DNA of 31,269 nucleotides from a virus, in the IMG/VR virus record IMGVR_UViG_3300021960_000318, positions 1-31,269 of that record; one strand, given 5' to 3'. Below the pieces are notes generated by a model, which was not told the origin of the DNA, did no database searches, and worked only from the letters and a program-made list of their open reading frames with translations. Shown here piece by piece: positions 19,813 through 29,238 of the stretch. The translations under genes were made by a program, and so were the position numbers. Within the stretch, counting starts at the first letter, position 1; each line of letters opens with the position of its first letter.

Positions 19813-20377
19813 CATTTGTAATGGAGCTTTAAATCAATTAGGAGCATCAACCATATTAAGTTTAACTGAAGATTCAAAAAATGCTAGACTATGTAATGCT
19901 AGATATACTCAAGTTAGAGATGCAGTTTTTAGATCTCACCCTTGGAACTGTTTACAAAAAAGAGTTCAACTAGCAGCAGATACTGATACACCTGCCTGGG
20001 GATTTACCAAACAATATACTTTACCTGCCGAATGTTTAAGGGTCTTAGCCATCTTAGATTATGATTCAGATTATAAAATAGAAGGTAGAAAAATTTTAAC
20101 TGATAATTCAACTATGAAGATTTTGTACATAGCTAGAATTGACGATCCCAATGAATACGATGAATTATTGAGAGAAACTTTATCAGCTGCTTTAGCTGCT
20201 GACATTGCTTATGCCATCACATCATCTAACCCTGTAGCATCAACGATGTATAATTTATTCCAAGATAAATTAAAAGAAGCTAGGTTTGTTGACGCCACTG
20301 AAGGACAAAATCAAAATCCTGAAAAAGGCATGGCAGATGTCATTGAATCAAATACTTTCATTAACTCAAGGTTTTAA
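19796..20377 (+). CDS. Tail tubular protein A (T7 gp11-type)
   Basis: A 193-residue protein close to the 196 residues of T7 gp11. VVDICNGALNQLGASTILSL, then RYTQVRDAVFRSHPWNCLQKRVQLA and YTLPAECLRVL are the family's typical blocks. It forms the gatekeeper ring joining portal and nozzle. GGAGAAAAT precedes the start, and the nozzle gene follows by three bases. Confidence 0.93.
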   Translation: MASVVDICNGALNQLGASTILSLTEDSKNARLCNARYTQVRDAVFRSHPWNCLQKRVQLAADTDTPAWGFTKQYTLPAECLRVLAILDYDSDYKIEGRKILTDNSTMKILYIARIDDPNEYDELLRETLSAALAADIAYAITSSNPVASTMYNLFQDKLKEARFVDATEGQNQNPEKGMADVIESNTFINSRF

Positions 20378-20380
20378 CCT

Positions 20381-22408
20381 ATGGCAAGAGTTGCTGTACA
20401 ACTAACAAATTTCACCGCAGGTGAACTATCACCACGATTAGATGGTCGTAATGATCTAGCTAAATATTCATCAGGTTGCAAGACATTACAAAACATGTTG
20501 GTTTATCCTCATGGTTCTGCAGCTAGAAGATCAGGTACACAATTTGTAGCAGAAGTAAAAGATTCTACAAAAAAAACAAGACTTATTCCTTTTGAATTTT
20601 CAACAACACAAACTTACATGCTTGAGTTTGGAAATCAGTACATAAGATTTTATAAAGACAATGGTCAGATATTATCAGGTGGTGTAGCTTATGAAATATC
20701 ATCTCCATATTTAGAAGCTGAACTATTTGATATTAAATATGCTCAATCAGCAGACGTGATGTACATCTGTCATCCTAATCACGCAGTTAGAAAGCTATCG
20801 AGAACGGGTCATACAGCTTGGACTTTAACTGAAGTTGATTTTACGAATGGTCCTTTCCAAGATCATAATACTAGCACGACAACTATCACAGCATCTCATA
20901 CTACTGTTGGAACTTCTGGTGATTTAACTTTATCTTCAACGACTGGTGTTAATGCTAATCAAGGTTGGCTAAGTACAGATGTAGGAAGATTAGTTCATTT
21001 CAAGGATGGTCATTATGAAATTACAGCTTATACTTCTTCTACGGTTGTAGTTGCAACTTCAGTTGTTGCTCCTTCCTCTGCATCTGCATCAACAGACTTT
21101 GCTTTAGGTGCTTTCTCAGATACGACTGGTCATCCATCTTGCGTAACTTTCTTTGAACAAAGATTAGTCTTTGCAGGAACAAGCGAACAACCTCAAACAT
21201 TATTCTTTTCTAAATCAGGTGACTATGAAAACATGGATGATAACTATCATGGTACAGTAGCTGATGATGATGCCATCATTTATACGATTGCATCTAACCA
21301 AGTAAATGCCATTAGGTTTATGACATCTACAAGAACTTTAATTGTAGGTACAGCAGGTGGTGAATTTACAGTAAGTGGTGGTGGAACTGACATTGCGATT
21401 ACACCAACTAACATTTTAATTAAGAAACAATCTAATCATGGTTCAGCTAATGTTGATGCGATTGCTGCAGGTAACGCAACTTTATTCTTACAAAGAGCTA
21501 AAAGAAAAGTTAGAGAACTAGCTTACAACTTTGATGTTGATGGTTACGTTGCACCTGACATGACCATACTTGCCGAACACATTACCGAAGGTGGTATTAC
21601 TCAAATGGCATATCAACAAGAACCTAATCAAATCATTTGGATGGTTCGTGGTGATGGTCAACTTATTGGTTTAACTTATCAAAGAGAACAACAAGTCACT
21701 GCTTGGCACAGACAAATCTTTGGTGGTAGTTTTGGCTCAGGTGATGCAGTATGCGAAAGCGTAGCTGTAATTCCAACGGATGATACTGAATATCAAGTAT
21801 GGGTTATCATTAAAAGAACGATTGATGGTTCAACGGTTCGATATGTTGAATACATAAACAATCTTGATTTTGATGAAACAGATGATACATCATTTAATTT
21901 TTTAGATTCAGCTTTAAGTTATAATGGATCTGCTACAACAACCATTTCAGGATTAGATCATTTGGAAGGTGAGACAGTTTCTATCCTAGCGGATGGAGCA
22001 ACCCATCCAGATAAGACTGTTAGTTCAGGTTCAATTACTTTGGAAAGATCATCAACAAAGGTTAAAGTAGGTTTAGCTTATACATCTTTATTACAAACAA
22101 TGAGATTAGATGCAGGTTCACAAAATGGAACATCACAATCTAAGACAAAAAGAATTTATGAAATTACTGCAAGACTTTATGAATCAATCGGTATTGAGAT
22201 AGGACCAGACTTAAATAACATGGAACGAATACCTTTTAGATCTTCTGCTAATCCTATGGATCAAGGGGTAGGTGTATTTACAGGTGATAAGGAAGTTGAG
22301 TTTAGAGGTAACTATGAAACAGATGGTTTCATTTATGTTAGACAAGATCAACCTTTACCTTTAACAGTATTGTCTTTATACCCAAAACTAATAACGAATG
22401 ATGGATAA
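20381..22408 (+). CDS. Tail tubular protein B / nozzle (T7 gp12-type)
   Basis: A 675-residue protein. The N-terminus (QLTNFTAGELSPRLDGRNDLAKYSSG then GAARRSGTQFV-like AARRSGTQFVAEV) and the inner HPSCVTFFEQRLVFAGTSEQPQTLFFS are typical of phage nozzle/stabilisation proteins. It is shorter than T7 gp12 (794). It forms the hexameric tail nozzle, with fibres attached at the interface with gp11. The end overlaps the next gene by 11 bases. Confidence 0.92.
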   Translation: MARVAVQLTNFTAGELSPRLDGRNDLAKYSSGCKTLQNMLVYPHGSAARRSGTQFVAEVKDSTKKTRLIPFEFSTTQTYMLEFGNQYIRFYKDNGQILSGGVAYEISSPYLEAELFDIKYAQSADVMYICHPNHAVRKLSRTGHTAWTLTEVDFTNGPFQDHNTSTTTITASHTTVGTSGDLTLSSTTGVNANQGWLSTDVGRLVHFKDGHYEITAYTSSTVVVATSVVAPSSASASTDFALGAFSDTTGHPSCVTFFEQRLVFAGTSEQPQTLFFSKSGDYENMDDNYHGTVADDDAIIYTIASNQVNAIRFMTSTRTLIVGTAGGEFTVSGGGTDIAITPTNILIKKQSNHGSANVDAIAAGNATLFLQRAKRKVRELAYNFDVDGYVAPDMTILAEHITEGGITQMAYQQEPNQIIWMVRGDGQLIGLTYQREQQVTAWHRQIFGGSFGSGDAVCESVAVIPTDDTEYQVWVIIKRTIDGSTVRYVEYINNLDFDETDDTSFNFLDSALSYNGSATTTISGLDHLEGETVSILADGATHPDKTVSSGSITLERSSTKVKVGLAYTSLLQTMRLDAGSQNGTSQSKTKRIYEITARLYESIGIEIGPDLNNMERIPFRSSANPMDQGVGVFTGDKEVEFRGNYETDGFIYVRQDQPLPLTVLSLYPKLITNDG

Positions 22409-22853
22409 TATATTAAACATAGTGCCTTACATATCTAAACATGGTAAGATTATCTTAGCCAATCAAATGAACCATGTTCTTATGGATCAAGACGCAACAT
22501 TCGATGGAGACGCAATGGAACTAGAACAAAACGGTTTAGCTTATACTTGTATGATTAATGATGAACCTGTGGCTTCAGCAGGAATGAAAATCATTTGGGA
22601 TGGTGTGGCTGAAGGTTGGGTACTTGCTAGTTCTAAAGTATGGGAACATCCTGTGCTAGTTGCTAGAGCCATTAAAAAGAACTTTGCAATATTAGCAAAA
22701 AAACACAAGATTAACAGAGTTCAAACAGCAGTAAGAGCAGACTTTCAAATTGGTCTAAAGTTTGCTAAATGGTTAGGATTACAAGAAGAGGGACTAATGA
22801 AAAAATATGGTTTCGATGGTTCAGACCATTACAGATATGCGAGGATATTCTAA
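22398..22853 (+). CDS. GNAT-fold protein, T7 gp13-like (DUF2833-like)
   Basis: A 151-residue protein (starts at 22398 or the adjacent ATG 22401). ATFDGDAMELEQNGLAYTCM, VASAGMKIIWDGVAEGWVLAS, ARAIKKNFAILAKKHKINRVQ and the ending GLMKKYGFDGSDHYRYARIF match the acetyltransferase-like fold of T7 gp13-type proteins, which act in internal core assembly. Whether it binds acetyl-CoA is not clear; a canonical Q/RxxGxG/A loop is not obvious. Position between nozzle and gp14-type genes agrees with T7 order. Confidence 0.75.
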   Translation: MMDNILNIVPYISKHGKIILANQMNHVLMDQDATFDGDAMELEQNGLAYTCMINDEPVASAGMKIIWDGVAEGWVLASSKVWEHPVLVARAIKKNFAILAKKHKINRVQTAVRADFQIGLKFAKWLGLQEEGLMKKYGFDGSDHYRYARIF

Positions 22854-23363
22854 ATGAGTTGGCAGGCTGCAGTAGTAGGTGCAATGGGTGTTGCACAATA
22901 TCAACAACAAGGTGCTATTGGTAAATACAATCAAGCAGTTGCTAATCGTTCAGCTCAAGTCGCGGAGCAAGAAGCACAAGCCATTGAACAACAAAAAGAA
23001 TTTGATATTGCTCAATTTGACAAGCAATTTATAAAAATAGAAGGCGAACAAGCTGTTGCTGCTGCTAAAGCAAATATTGTGCAAGGAACAGGAACAGATT
23101 ATAGAATTAGAATGCAGAATGCTGTTGAAGCACAATTACAAAGAAATGTTATGGAATACAACGCAAAAATTGGTGCAGCTAGAAAAATGGAAGAAGCAAA
23201 CTTTTCAAGAATACAAGGTCAAATTGCTAGACAACAAGCAAAACTTGCACAAATACAAACAATCGCACAAACTGGAACTAGCTTATTAACTATGTCTCAA
23301 GGTGCAGGTGGTGGCACAAAACCACAATATCAATATATTAGAAGTGATTTAGGAAGTATGTAA
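22854..23363 (+). CDS. Internal virion protein B-like (T7 gp14-type)
   Basis: A 169-residue, Ala/Gln-rich, almost fully helical protein: QAAVVGAMGVAQYQQQGAIG, then EQEAQAIEQQKEFDIAQFDK and QGQIARQQAKLAQIQTIAQTG. T7 gp14 (196 residues) has the same features, and such proteins are ejected to form the outer-membrane part of the DNA channel. It starts directly after the gp13-like stop, and its stop overlaps the next ATG (TAATG). Confidence 0.78.
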   Translation: MSWQAAVVGAMGVAQYQQQGAIGKYNQAVANRSAQVAEQEAQAIEQQKEFDIAQFDKQFIKIEGEQAVAAAKANIVQGTGTDYRIRMQNAVEAQLQRNVMEYNAKIGAARKMEEANFSRIQGQIARQQAKLAQIQTIAQTGTSLLTMSQGAGGGTKPQYQYIRSDLGSM

Positions 23364-25486
23364 TGCCAAAGATACCAACATTTACAAGTGAAGCAAGACC
23401 AACAGCAGAAGTAGCATCTGTTAAAGGAAACATTCAAATTCCATTATCTCAAACACTTGGTAATGCTTTATCTCCTGTAACCAAAGCTATTGTTGAACAT
23501 AGAGTTCAAGAAAAAAATTTTGAAAACAAAACTGAAGCTCTTAAATTAGAGAATGAAGCATTATTAGAATTTACCGATACTTTAGAAAGAGCTAGTAGAT
23601 TAGATAATAAAGATCAAGCATTTGAATTAGTACAATCTGAATCAGAAAGAATTAAAAATACTTTTAGTAGTAGAGCTTCTAATAAAAATGTTCAAAACAC
23701 TTTTAATAATAATTTTTTATCAGAAGTACAAAAAGGAATATTTAAAGTTGATACTAAAGTTTCCACTAATATTATTCAATCATTACAAAATCAAGTAAAC
23801 ATCAAAAAAGATAGATTATTTACAGATGCTTTTTTTGGAGAAAATAAATTATCAAGAGAATTAGTACAATCAGAATTAACTAAATTATATGAAGATAATT
23901 ACCAAGGAAGAATAGATGTAGATCAATACAATAAATTAGTTCAAAATATACCAGCTGAATTAGATTATTATGAAGCCTATAATAAAATTAATTCAGATCC
24001 AATACAAGCATTTAGTGATTTAAAAGATAATAAAAAATTTTCTAATTTACCAGTTGAAACAAGAATGGATTTATTTAATAAAGCAAAACAGGTTTCACAA
24101 TCTTTAGCTAGTAAGAATTTACAAGAATATTTAGAATCTGCAAAATTAGGTACAGATTCTATTTACACTAAAGAAAGTTTAATTTCCCCATTTGAAGGAA
24201 CACCACAATATGGTGAAATTTTAGAAAAAGTTGAGATTGCAGATATTGTTAGACAAAATTCTAATGCTATAAAAAATTCAAATTTTGAAGATGAATTAAA
24301 TGTAGTAGAAAATATTAAAGTAGAAGGCAGTCAAATTAAATATAAAAAAGATGCTCAAAACATTTTAAGAGGTGTTGTATCTGAAAAAATTAAAAAAATT
24401 AAATCAGACGCAGTTGGTTATTATTCTAATTTTGATAGCAATTTAATCAATGTTAATGATAAAATAAAACAAGCTAGAGAAACAAATAATGTAGAACAAG
24501 AAATTGCATTTATTGAAGAAAGAAATTCTTTATTAGATAAAATTTATGATGAAAAAAATATACCAACTTCTTTTAGAAAATATATTCAAGAAGCTGAATC
24601 AAAAAGTTTAGTTACTCAATTTAATGCTTTTACCAATCCTAAAGATCAAATTTTATTTTTAGAATCTATAAATCAAAAATATGGAGATAAAATTGTAGAT
24701 ATTTATTCTCAATTAGAAGGAGATGGAATGCCATCAGGTGCTTTAGTTATGGTAAGCACTAATAGTGTTAGTTTAAAAAATGATATTGCTAAAGGATTTG
24801 ATATTAAAACTTTAGAAACAACTGTTATGAACTCTACAGGATTAAAAAAAACAGATTTAGTTCAAATTAATTTTAATATTTCAGAAGAAATGGAAGATGG
24901 TTATAATAAAGTAATTAACAATCAACCTATCGGTTCTGTTAGTCAAGCATCACATATTAATAAGGTCAATTCCGCATTATACCAAGCAACATTATATAAA
25001 ATATTTAATGAAAATCTAAGTGTTAAAGAAGCAGCTAAAAAAGTAGTAGAAGAATTTAATAAAGATTATATGTTTAAAGATACATTTTGGATTCCTAATG
25101 ATATTAATGGTAAGACAGTTAATCAAAAAGATATTGAAGCAAAAACTGATTTTATTTTAGATACTATTAAAGATACAAATTATTTAGATAAAATAGATTT
25201 ATCTCATTACGGAAGCATAGATGACACAAGAACAGTTCAAGAAAATATTGAAGTTATGAAATCTGATATTAAAGATAATTCTGTTTGGTATCTTAATCCA
25301 AAAGGAGATGGTTTATGGTTATATGTTACTAGACAAAATGGTACTCCATTAATTGTTTCAGATAAAAGTGGAAAAAAAATAGAATTAAATTTTTTAGACA
25401 CTTCAACAAAACTTCCTATTACCAATGAAGAATATGAATATACAGATTTAGATTTTACTCCAGAGGTTAGAAAAGGAAGAGGTTAA
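23363..25486 (+). CDS. Internal virion protein C-like (T7 gp15-type)
   Basis: A 707-residue, mostly helical protein beginning MPKIPTFTSEARPTAEVASVK, an N-terminus typical of marine phage internal core proteins, and continuing with SLSQTLGNALSPVTKAIVEHR-like segments. Length is close to T7 gp15 (747). It probably forms the periplasmic part of the ejection channel. The codons are conspicuously A/T-ended and Asn/Lys/Glu/Ile-rich compared with the capsid and nozzle genes. The stop overlaps the next ATG. Confidence 0.72.
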   Translation: MPKIPTFTSEARPTAEVASVKGNIQIPLSQTLGNALSPVTKAIVEHRVQEKNFENKTEALKLENEALLEFTDTLERASRLDNKDQAFELVQSESERIKNTFSSRASNKNVQNTFNNNFLSEVQKGIFKVDTKVSTNIIQSLQNQVNIKKDRLFTDAFFGENKLSRELVQSELTKLYEDNYQGRIDVDQYNKLVQNIPAELDYYEAYNKINSDPIQAFSDLKDNKKFSNLPVETRMDLFNKAKQVSQSLASKNLQEYLESAKLGTDSIYTKESLISPFEGTPQYGEILEKVEIADIVRQNSNAIKNSNFEDELNVVENIKVEGSQIKYKKDAQNILRGVVSEKIKKIKSDAVGYYSNFDSNLINVNDKIKQARETNNVEQEIAFIEERNSLLDKIYDEKNIPTSFRKYIQEAESKSLVTQFNAFTNPKDQILFLESINQKYGDKIVDIYSQLEGDGMPSGALVMVSTNSVSLKNDIAKGFDIKTLETTVMNSTGLKKTDLVQINFNISEEMEDGYNKVINNQPIGSVSQASHINKVNSALYQATLYKIFNENLSVKEAAKKVVEEFNKDYMFKDTFWIPNDINGKTVNQKDIEAKTDFILDTIKDTNYLDKIDLSHYGSIDDTRTVQENIEVMKSDIKDNSVWYLNPKGDGLWLYVTRQNGTPLIVSDKSGKKIELNFLDTSTKLPITNEEYEYTDLDFTPEVRKGRG

Positions 25487-26754
25487 TGATTAACATTGGT
25501 TTAAAAACTTTTGAAAATACTCAAAATGAATTTGATACAGCTGTTGATACAGCTAATGTTGGTTTGTGGGATGCAACTAAAATATCAGCTATTCAAGCAT
25601 GGAATTTTAATCCTACAAGTTCTTTATGGAGAACTTTTGAAATGCAAGATGCAATTAATGTTAGTGATGAGGTTGTTCCTAAAGAAGAATTAAATAAACA
25701 GTATGCAGACATAGGATTGTTTTTTGAAAAAGATACTAGAAAAGGTGTTGTTGATTACATTGTAGATAGAAAAAAATTAGAAATAAGAAGATCACAACAA
25801 TTAGCTAATGCTCCTCAAAGTTTAGGAGCTAAATCTATATATTTAGGTGCAGGGTTTGTTACTTCATTTGCTGATCCTGTAAATATTACAGCATCTTTTA
25901 TACCTATTGTGCGTGAAGCAAGATTTGCATCCTGGGTTGCAAGACTAGGATCAACAAGAGCAAGATTAGCAAAAGGTGCTATTGAAGGTTTAGTAGGTAA
26001 TGCTTTAGTTGAACCATTTGTATATTCACAAGCAAAATCAGAACAGGCAGATTATGAATCTATGGATGCTTTTTTAAACATAGGTTTTGGTTCAATTATT
26101 GGTTCAAGTTTTCATCTTGGTTTTGGAAAAATTGGTGATGCTTTAGCAAAAATTAGAGGAAAAGATAATATTTATCAAAGACTTGCAAAATCTCATCCTG
26201 AATTAAAAGAAGATTTACTTAGACATACAATGGCTAAAGTTTTAAATGATGAAAGAGTTAATACAGCTGATGTGATTAATTCCAGTAGATTAAATAATGA
26301 ACAGTTGTTAGAACTAGATTCACAAAAAAAAATATTAAAATCACAATTAAGACAAGCTAAAAAAACTAATAATCAATTATTAGCAGAAAAATTAAAAACA
26401 GAAGTTGATAATTTAAAAGCTAAAGAAACAGCTTTAACAGATAAAATTGTTAATGAAAATAAAATTAAAACTAAATTAGAAAAAACTAAAATTACTAGAG
26501 ATAATTTTAATACTAATGCTAATGAAACTGTTGTAGAGACTATTAATAAAACAGTTCAATTAGAAGAAACTGAAGCAGAATTGTTAACTTTAAGAGCAAA
26601 AGAATTAAAATCTCAATTTAATAAAGAATCTTTATCTGAAGATATAGATAATAATTTAAAAGAAATAGATAAAATTGATACAAGAATAAATCAAAAACAA
26701 AAAATTAGAGACGGAATAAAAGCTGGTACTAATTGTATAATAAGGAAAACTTAA
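25486..26754 (+). CDS. Internal virion protein D-like, N-terminal part (T7 gp16 region)
   Basis: A 422-residue protein. Residues 1-210 contain FENTQNEFDTAVDTANVGL and two hydrophobic stretches (KSIYLGAGFVTSFADPVNITASFIP, then DAFLNIGFGSIIGSSFHLGFG) suited to membrane insertion; residues 270-410 are long charged coiled coil. No lysozyme/SLT motif is visible, unlike T7 gp16. The stop overlaps the next ATG as TAATG. The two proteins together (422 + 816 = 1238) approach T7 gp16 (1318), so they may be the two parts of an ancestral or functional gp16. Confidence 0.6.
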   Translation: MINIGLKTFENTQNEFDTAVDTANVGLWDATKISAIQAWNFNPTSSLWRTFEMQDAINVSDEVVPKEELNKQYADIGLFFEKDTRKGVVDYIVDRKKLEIRRSQQLANAPQSLGAKSIYLGAGFVTSFADPVNITASFIPIVREARFASWVARLGSTRARLAKGAIEGLVGNALVEPFVYSQAKSEQADYESMDAFLNIGFGSIIGSSFHLGFGKIGDALAKIRGKDNIYQRLAKSHPELKEDLLRHTMAKVLNDERVNTADVINSSRLNNEQLLELDSQKKILKSQLRQAKKTNNQLLAEKLKTEVDNLKAKETALTDKIVNENKIKTKLEKTKITRDNFNTNANETVVETINKTVQLEETEAELLTLRAKELKSQFNKESLSEDIDNNLKEIDKIDTRINQKQKIRDGIKAGTNCIIRKT

Positions 26755-29204
26755 TGTCTATTAAACAATGCTTACAAGAAGTTAAAAATGTAGTTAAAGA
26801 TATTTTATCTGATAATGAAATTGAATTAGTTTTAACAAGAGTTAAATCAAATTTAAAAAAAAATAAAGCATCAAAAGAAATAGAAGTCAATGAAGCAAAG
26901 ATAACTCAAGATGTTATTGATGAAATAGAATTACAACAAGCTATTAATAAAAGAAATTTAGCTAATGACACTATTAAAAGTATTAGTGAAGCTAATGATA
27001 TTATTGATAATTTTTCAGAGAATCCAATTCAAGGAGTTGAAGCATTGTTAGTAGGTATTCAAGATTTTGGTATTGGTTCAAGAAAATCTATTGGTAATGA
27101 ACAAGTTGCTTTAGAAGAAAAATTTTTAACAGATTTTTTTACTGATTTAAAACGAAATAAAGTTTTAGATGTTTTTAAAGATAATAAATTAAGTTTAGAA
27201 ATTTATAGAGAATTAGTTGAATTAGGTAGTACAGGTATTAAAGAAGCACAAATGGTTGCAAGTATTATTAAAAAACATTCTGAAATTATTAGAAATAAAT
27301 TAAATTTATTAGGTGCTAATATTGGTAAATTAGATGATTGGATTACAAGACAATATCATGATCCTGATAAACTAAATGGTGCAGCAGGAAGAACAGAAAC
27401 TGATTGGAGAGTACATCAAAAGGCTTGGAGAGAATATATAAAAACAAAATTAGATATTGAAAGAACTTTTGGTGGTGAAGAAAATATTGATGATATTTTA
27501 GATGAAATTTATATTAAATTAAGATCAGGAGTATTTTTCAAATCAGAAGGTTTAGATAATATTTATGGTTCTTCTAATATTGCTAAAAAAATGAGTGCAG
27601 AAAGAGTTTTGCATTTTAAAGATGCAGATGCAAGATTTGAATACGATCAAAAATTTGGATCATCTCAATTAACAGAATCAGTTGTTCATGGATTACAGGT
27701 AGGTGCAAGAAATATTGCGAATATGAATAGATTAGGCACAAGACCTAAAGCTAATTTTGAAAGAATATTAAAAATATTAAGTGTACATTACGCAAAAATA
27801 AATCCTGATATTGCTAAAAAATTCAAATTTGAAAATTTTAAAAAAGAATTTTCTGAAATTGATGGATCTGTTTATCAAGTAGATAATGCAACAGGTGCTA
27901 AAATTGGAATGACAGTTAGATTTTTACAAGGAACAGGTAAATTAGGTTTTGCTACCATATCATCATTTGGTGACTTAGCAACCTATATGACAGAAACAAG
28001 ATTTCAAGGAAGAGGATTATTTACAGGATTATTTGAAGCATTAGGAAATTTAACTGGTATTACTAAAAACAAAGAAGCATACGAAATATTAGGTGTTATG
28101 AGTAATTCAGTCATAGGAACTATGAATCAAAAAATGTCTATGAGAGGAGATATGACTGGTGTATTTGCTTCATTATCTTCTCTATTTTATAAATTAAATG
28201 CATTAAATTGGTGGGTATCATCTTTAAAATCAGGTATGACAACTGGGTTAGCAAGAATGTATGGAATGAAAAGAAATACTCCTTTTAATAAATTAACTAT
28301 TAGAGAACAAAATTTACTTGCATTATATAAAATTGATTCTGGTAAATGGGATTTATTAAGATCTATTTCAAGTTTAGAAGCTGATGGTAAAATTTATATG
28401 ACAGCTGAAAATATAGATGAATTATCTACAGAAGCAATTTCTAAATATTTAAAAAAGAAAATTACTAGAACTGAAGCTGAAAATTTTAAATTAGATTTAC
28501 AAATATCTTATAGAAATCTTTTATTAGATAGAGCTATGCATGGTACTCCTGAACCAGATGCACAAGTTAGAGCAACTTTAAACAGAGGTTTTAAAAGAGG
28601 AACATGGGAAGGTGAATTGATGAGATTATTTACTCAATTTAAAAGTTTTCCTGTTGCAATATGGATGAAAGTTATTGGTAGAGAACTTAAAGGTTATGGA
28701 CCAGGTGAAAACAAATTAGCTTCTGGTGCATTTGGTATTACTTCACAAATTATTTTAGGAACAATGTTTGGTTATTTAGCTTTAGCAACTAAAGATTTAT
28801 TAAAAGGAAGAACACCAAGAGATTTAGATAATAAAGAAGATTTTTTTGCAGCCTTTATTCAAGGCGGTGGTTTAGGTATTTATGGTGATTTTTTATATTC
28901 AGAATTAAAAAATAGTTATGGTGGTTCTTTACAAGAAACTATACTTGGACCAGCTATGGGAGATTTAGCTAAATTTATTAGATCTCTTGGTGATTTAGCT
29001 GAAGGAGATATAAGTAAATTTGGTAAAAAAAACTTTGAGATTTTAGAATCTAATACACCATTTTTAAATTTATTTTATACAAAATGGGTTTATGATTACT
29101 TAATAGGTTATCAAATTAAAGAAATGTTAGATCCTGGATTTTTTAGAAGAATGCGTAGAAAAGCATATCAAAATTATGGGTCAAGTTATTGGTTAAAACC
29201 ATAG
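26754..29204 (+). CDS. Internal virion protein D-like, C-terminal part (T7 gp16 region)
   Basis: ATG 26754 is chosen: ATAAGGAAA lies at 26739-26747 and the start overlaps the previous stop; a TTG at 26733 is weaker. The 816-residue product opens MSIKQCLQEVKNVVKDILSD, has a helical N-terminal third, and includes LGTRPKANFERILKIL, TEPDAQVRATLNRGFKRGTWEGE-like segments (HGTPEPDAQVRATLNRGFKR) and MRLFTQFKSFPVAIWMKVIGRELKGYG, familiar from large virion proteins of marine podoviruses. It would be ejected with the genome. Very A/T-biased codons. Confidence 0.65.
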   Translation: MSIKQCLQEVKNVVKDILSDNEIELVLTRVKSNLKKNKASKEIEVNEAKITQDVIDEIELQQAINKRNLANDTIKSISEANDIIDNFSENPIQGVEALLVGIQDFGIGSRKSIGNEQVALEEKFLTDFFTDLKRNKVLDVFKDNKLSLEIYRELVELGSTGIKEAQMVASIIKKHSEIIRNKLNLLGANIGKLDDWITRQYHDPDKLNGAAGRTETDWRVHQKAWREYIKTKLDIERTFGGEENIDDILDEIYIKLRSGVFFKSEGLDNIYGSSNIAKKMSAERVLHFKDADARFEYDQKFGSSQLTESVVHGLQVGARNIANMNRLGTRPKANFERILKILSVHYAKINPDIAKKFKFENFKKEFSEIDGSVYQVDNATGAKIGMTVRFLQGTGKLGFATISSFGDLATYMTETRFQGRGLFTGLFEALGNLTGITKNKEAYEILGVMSNSVIGTMNQKMSMRGDMTGVFASLSSLFYKLNALNWWVSSLKSGMTTGLARMYGMKRNTPFNKLTIREQNLLALYKIDSGKWDLLRSISSLEADGKIYMTAENIDELSTEAISKYLKKKITRTEAENFKLDLQISYRNLLLDRAMHGTPEPDAQVRATLNRGFKRGTWEGELMRLFTQFKSFPVAIWMKVIGRELKGYGPGENKLASGAFGITSQIILGTMFGYLALATKDLLKGRTPRDLDNKEDFFAAFIQGGGLGIYGDFLYSELKNSYGGSLQETILGPAMGDLAKFIRSLGDLAEGDISKFGKKNFEILESNTPFLNLFYTKWVYDYLIGYQIKEMLDPGFFRRMRRKAYQNYGSSYWLKP

Positions 29205-29238
29205 ACAAAGGATAAAGAATTTAATATAGAGACATAAT

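Noticed and set aside
26733-26754. Possible frameshift joining the two gp16-like genes
   Set aside because: The second frame has its own Shine-Dalgarno (26739-26747) and an ATG overlapping the previous stop, and its N-terminus looks natural, so two genes are a simpler reading than a sequencing error or programmed shift.
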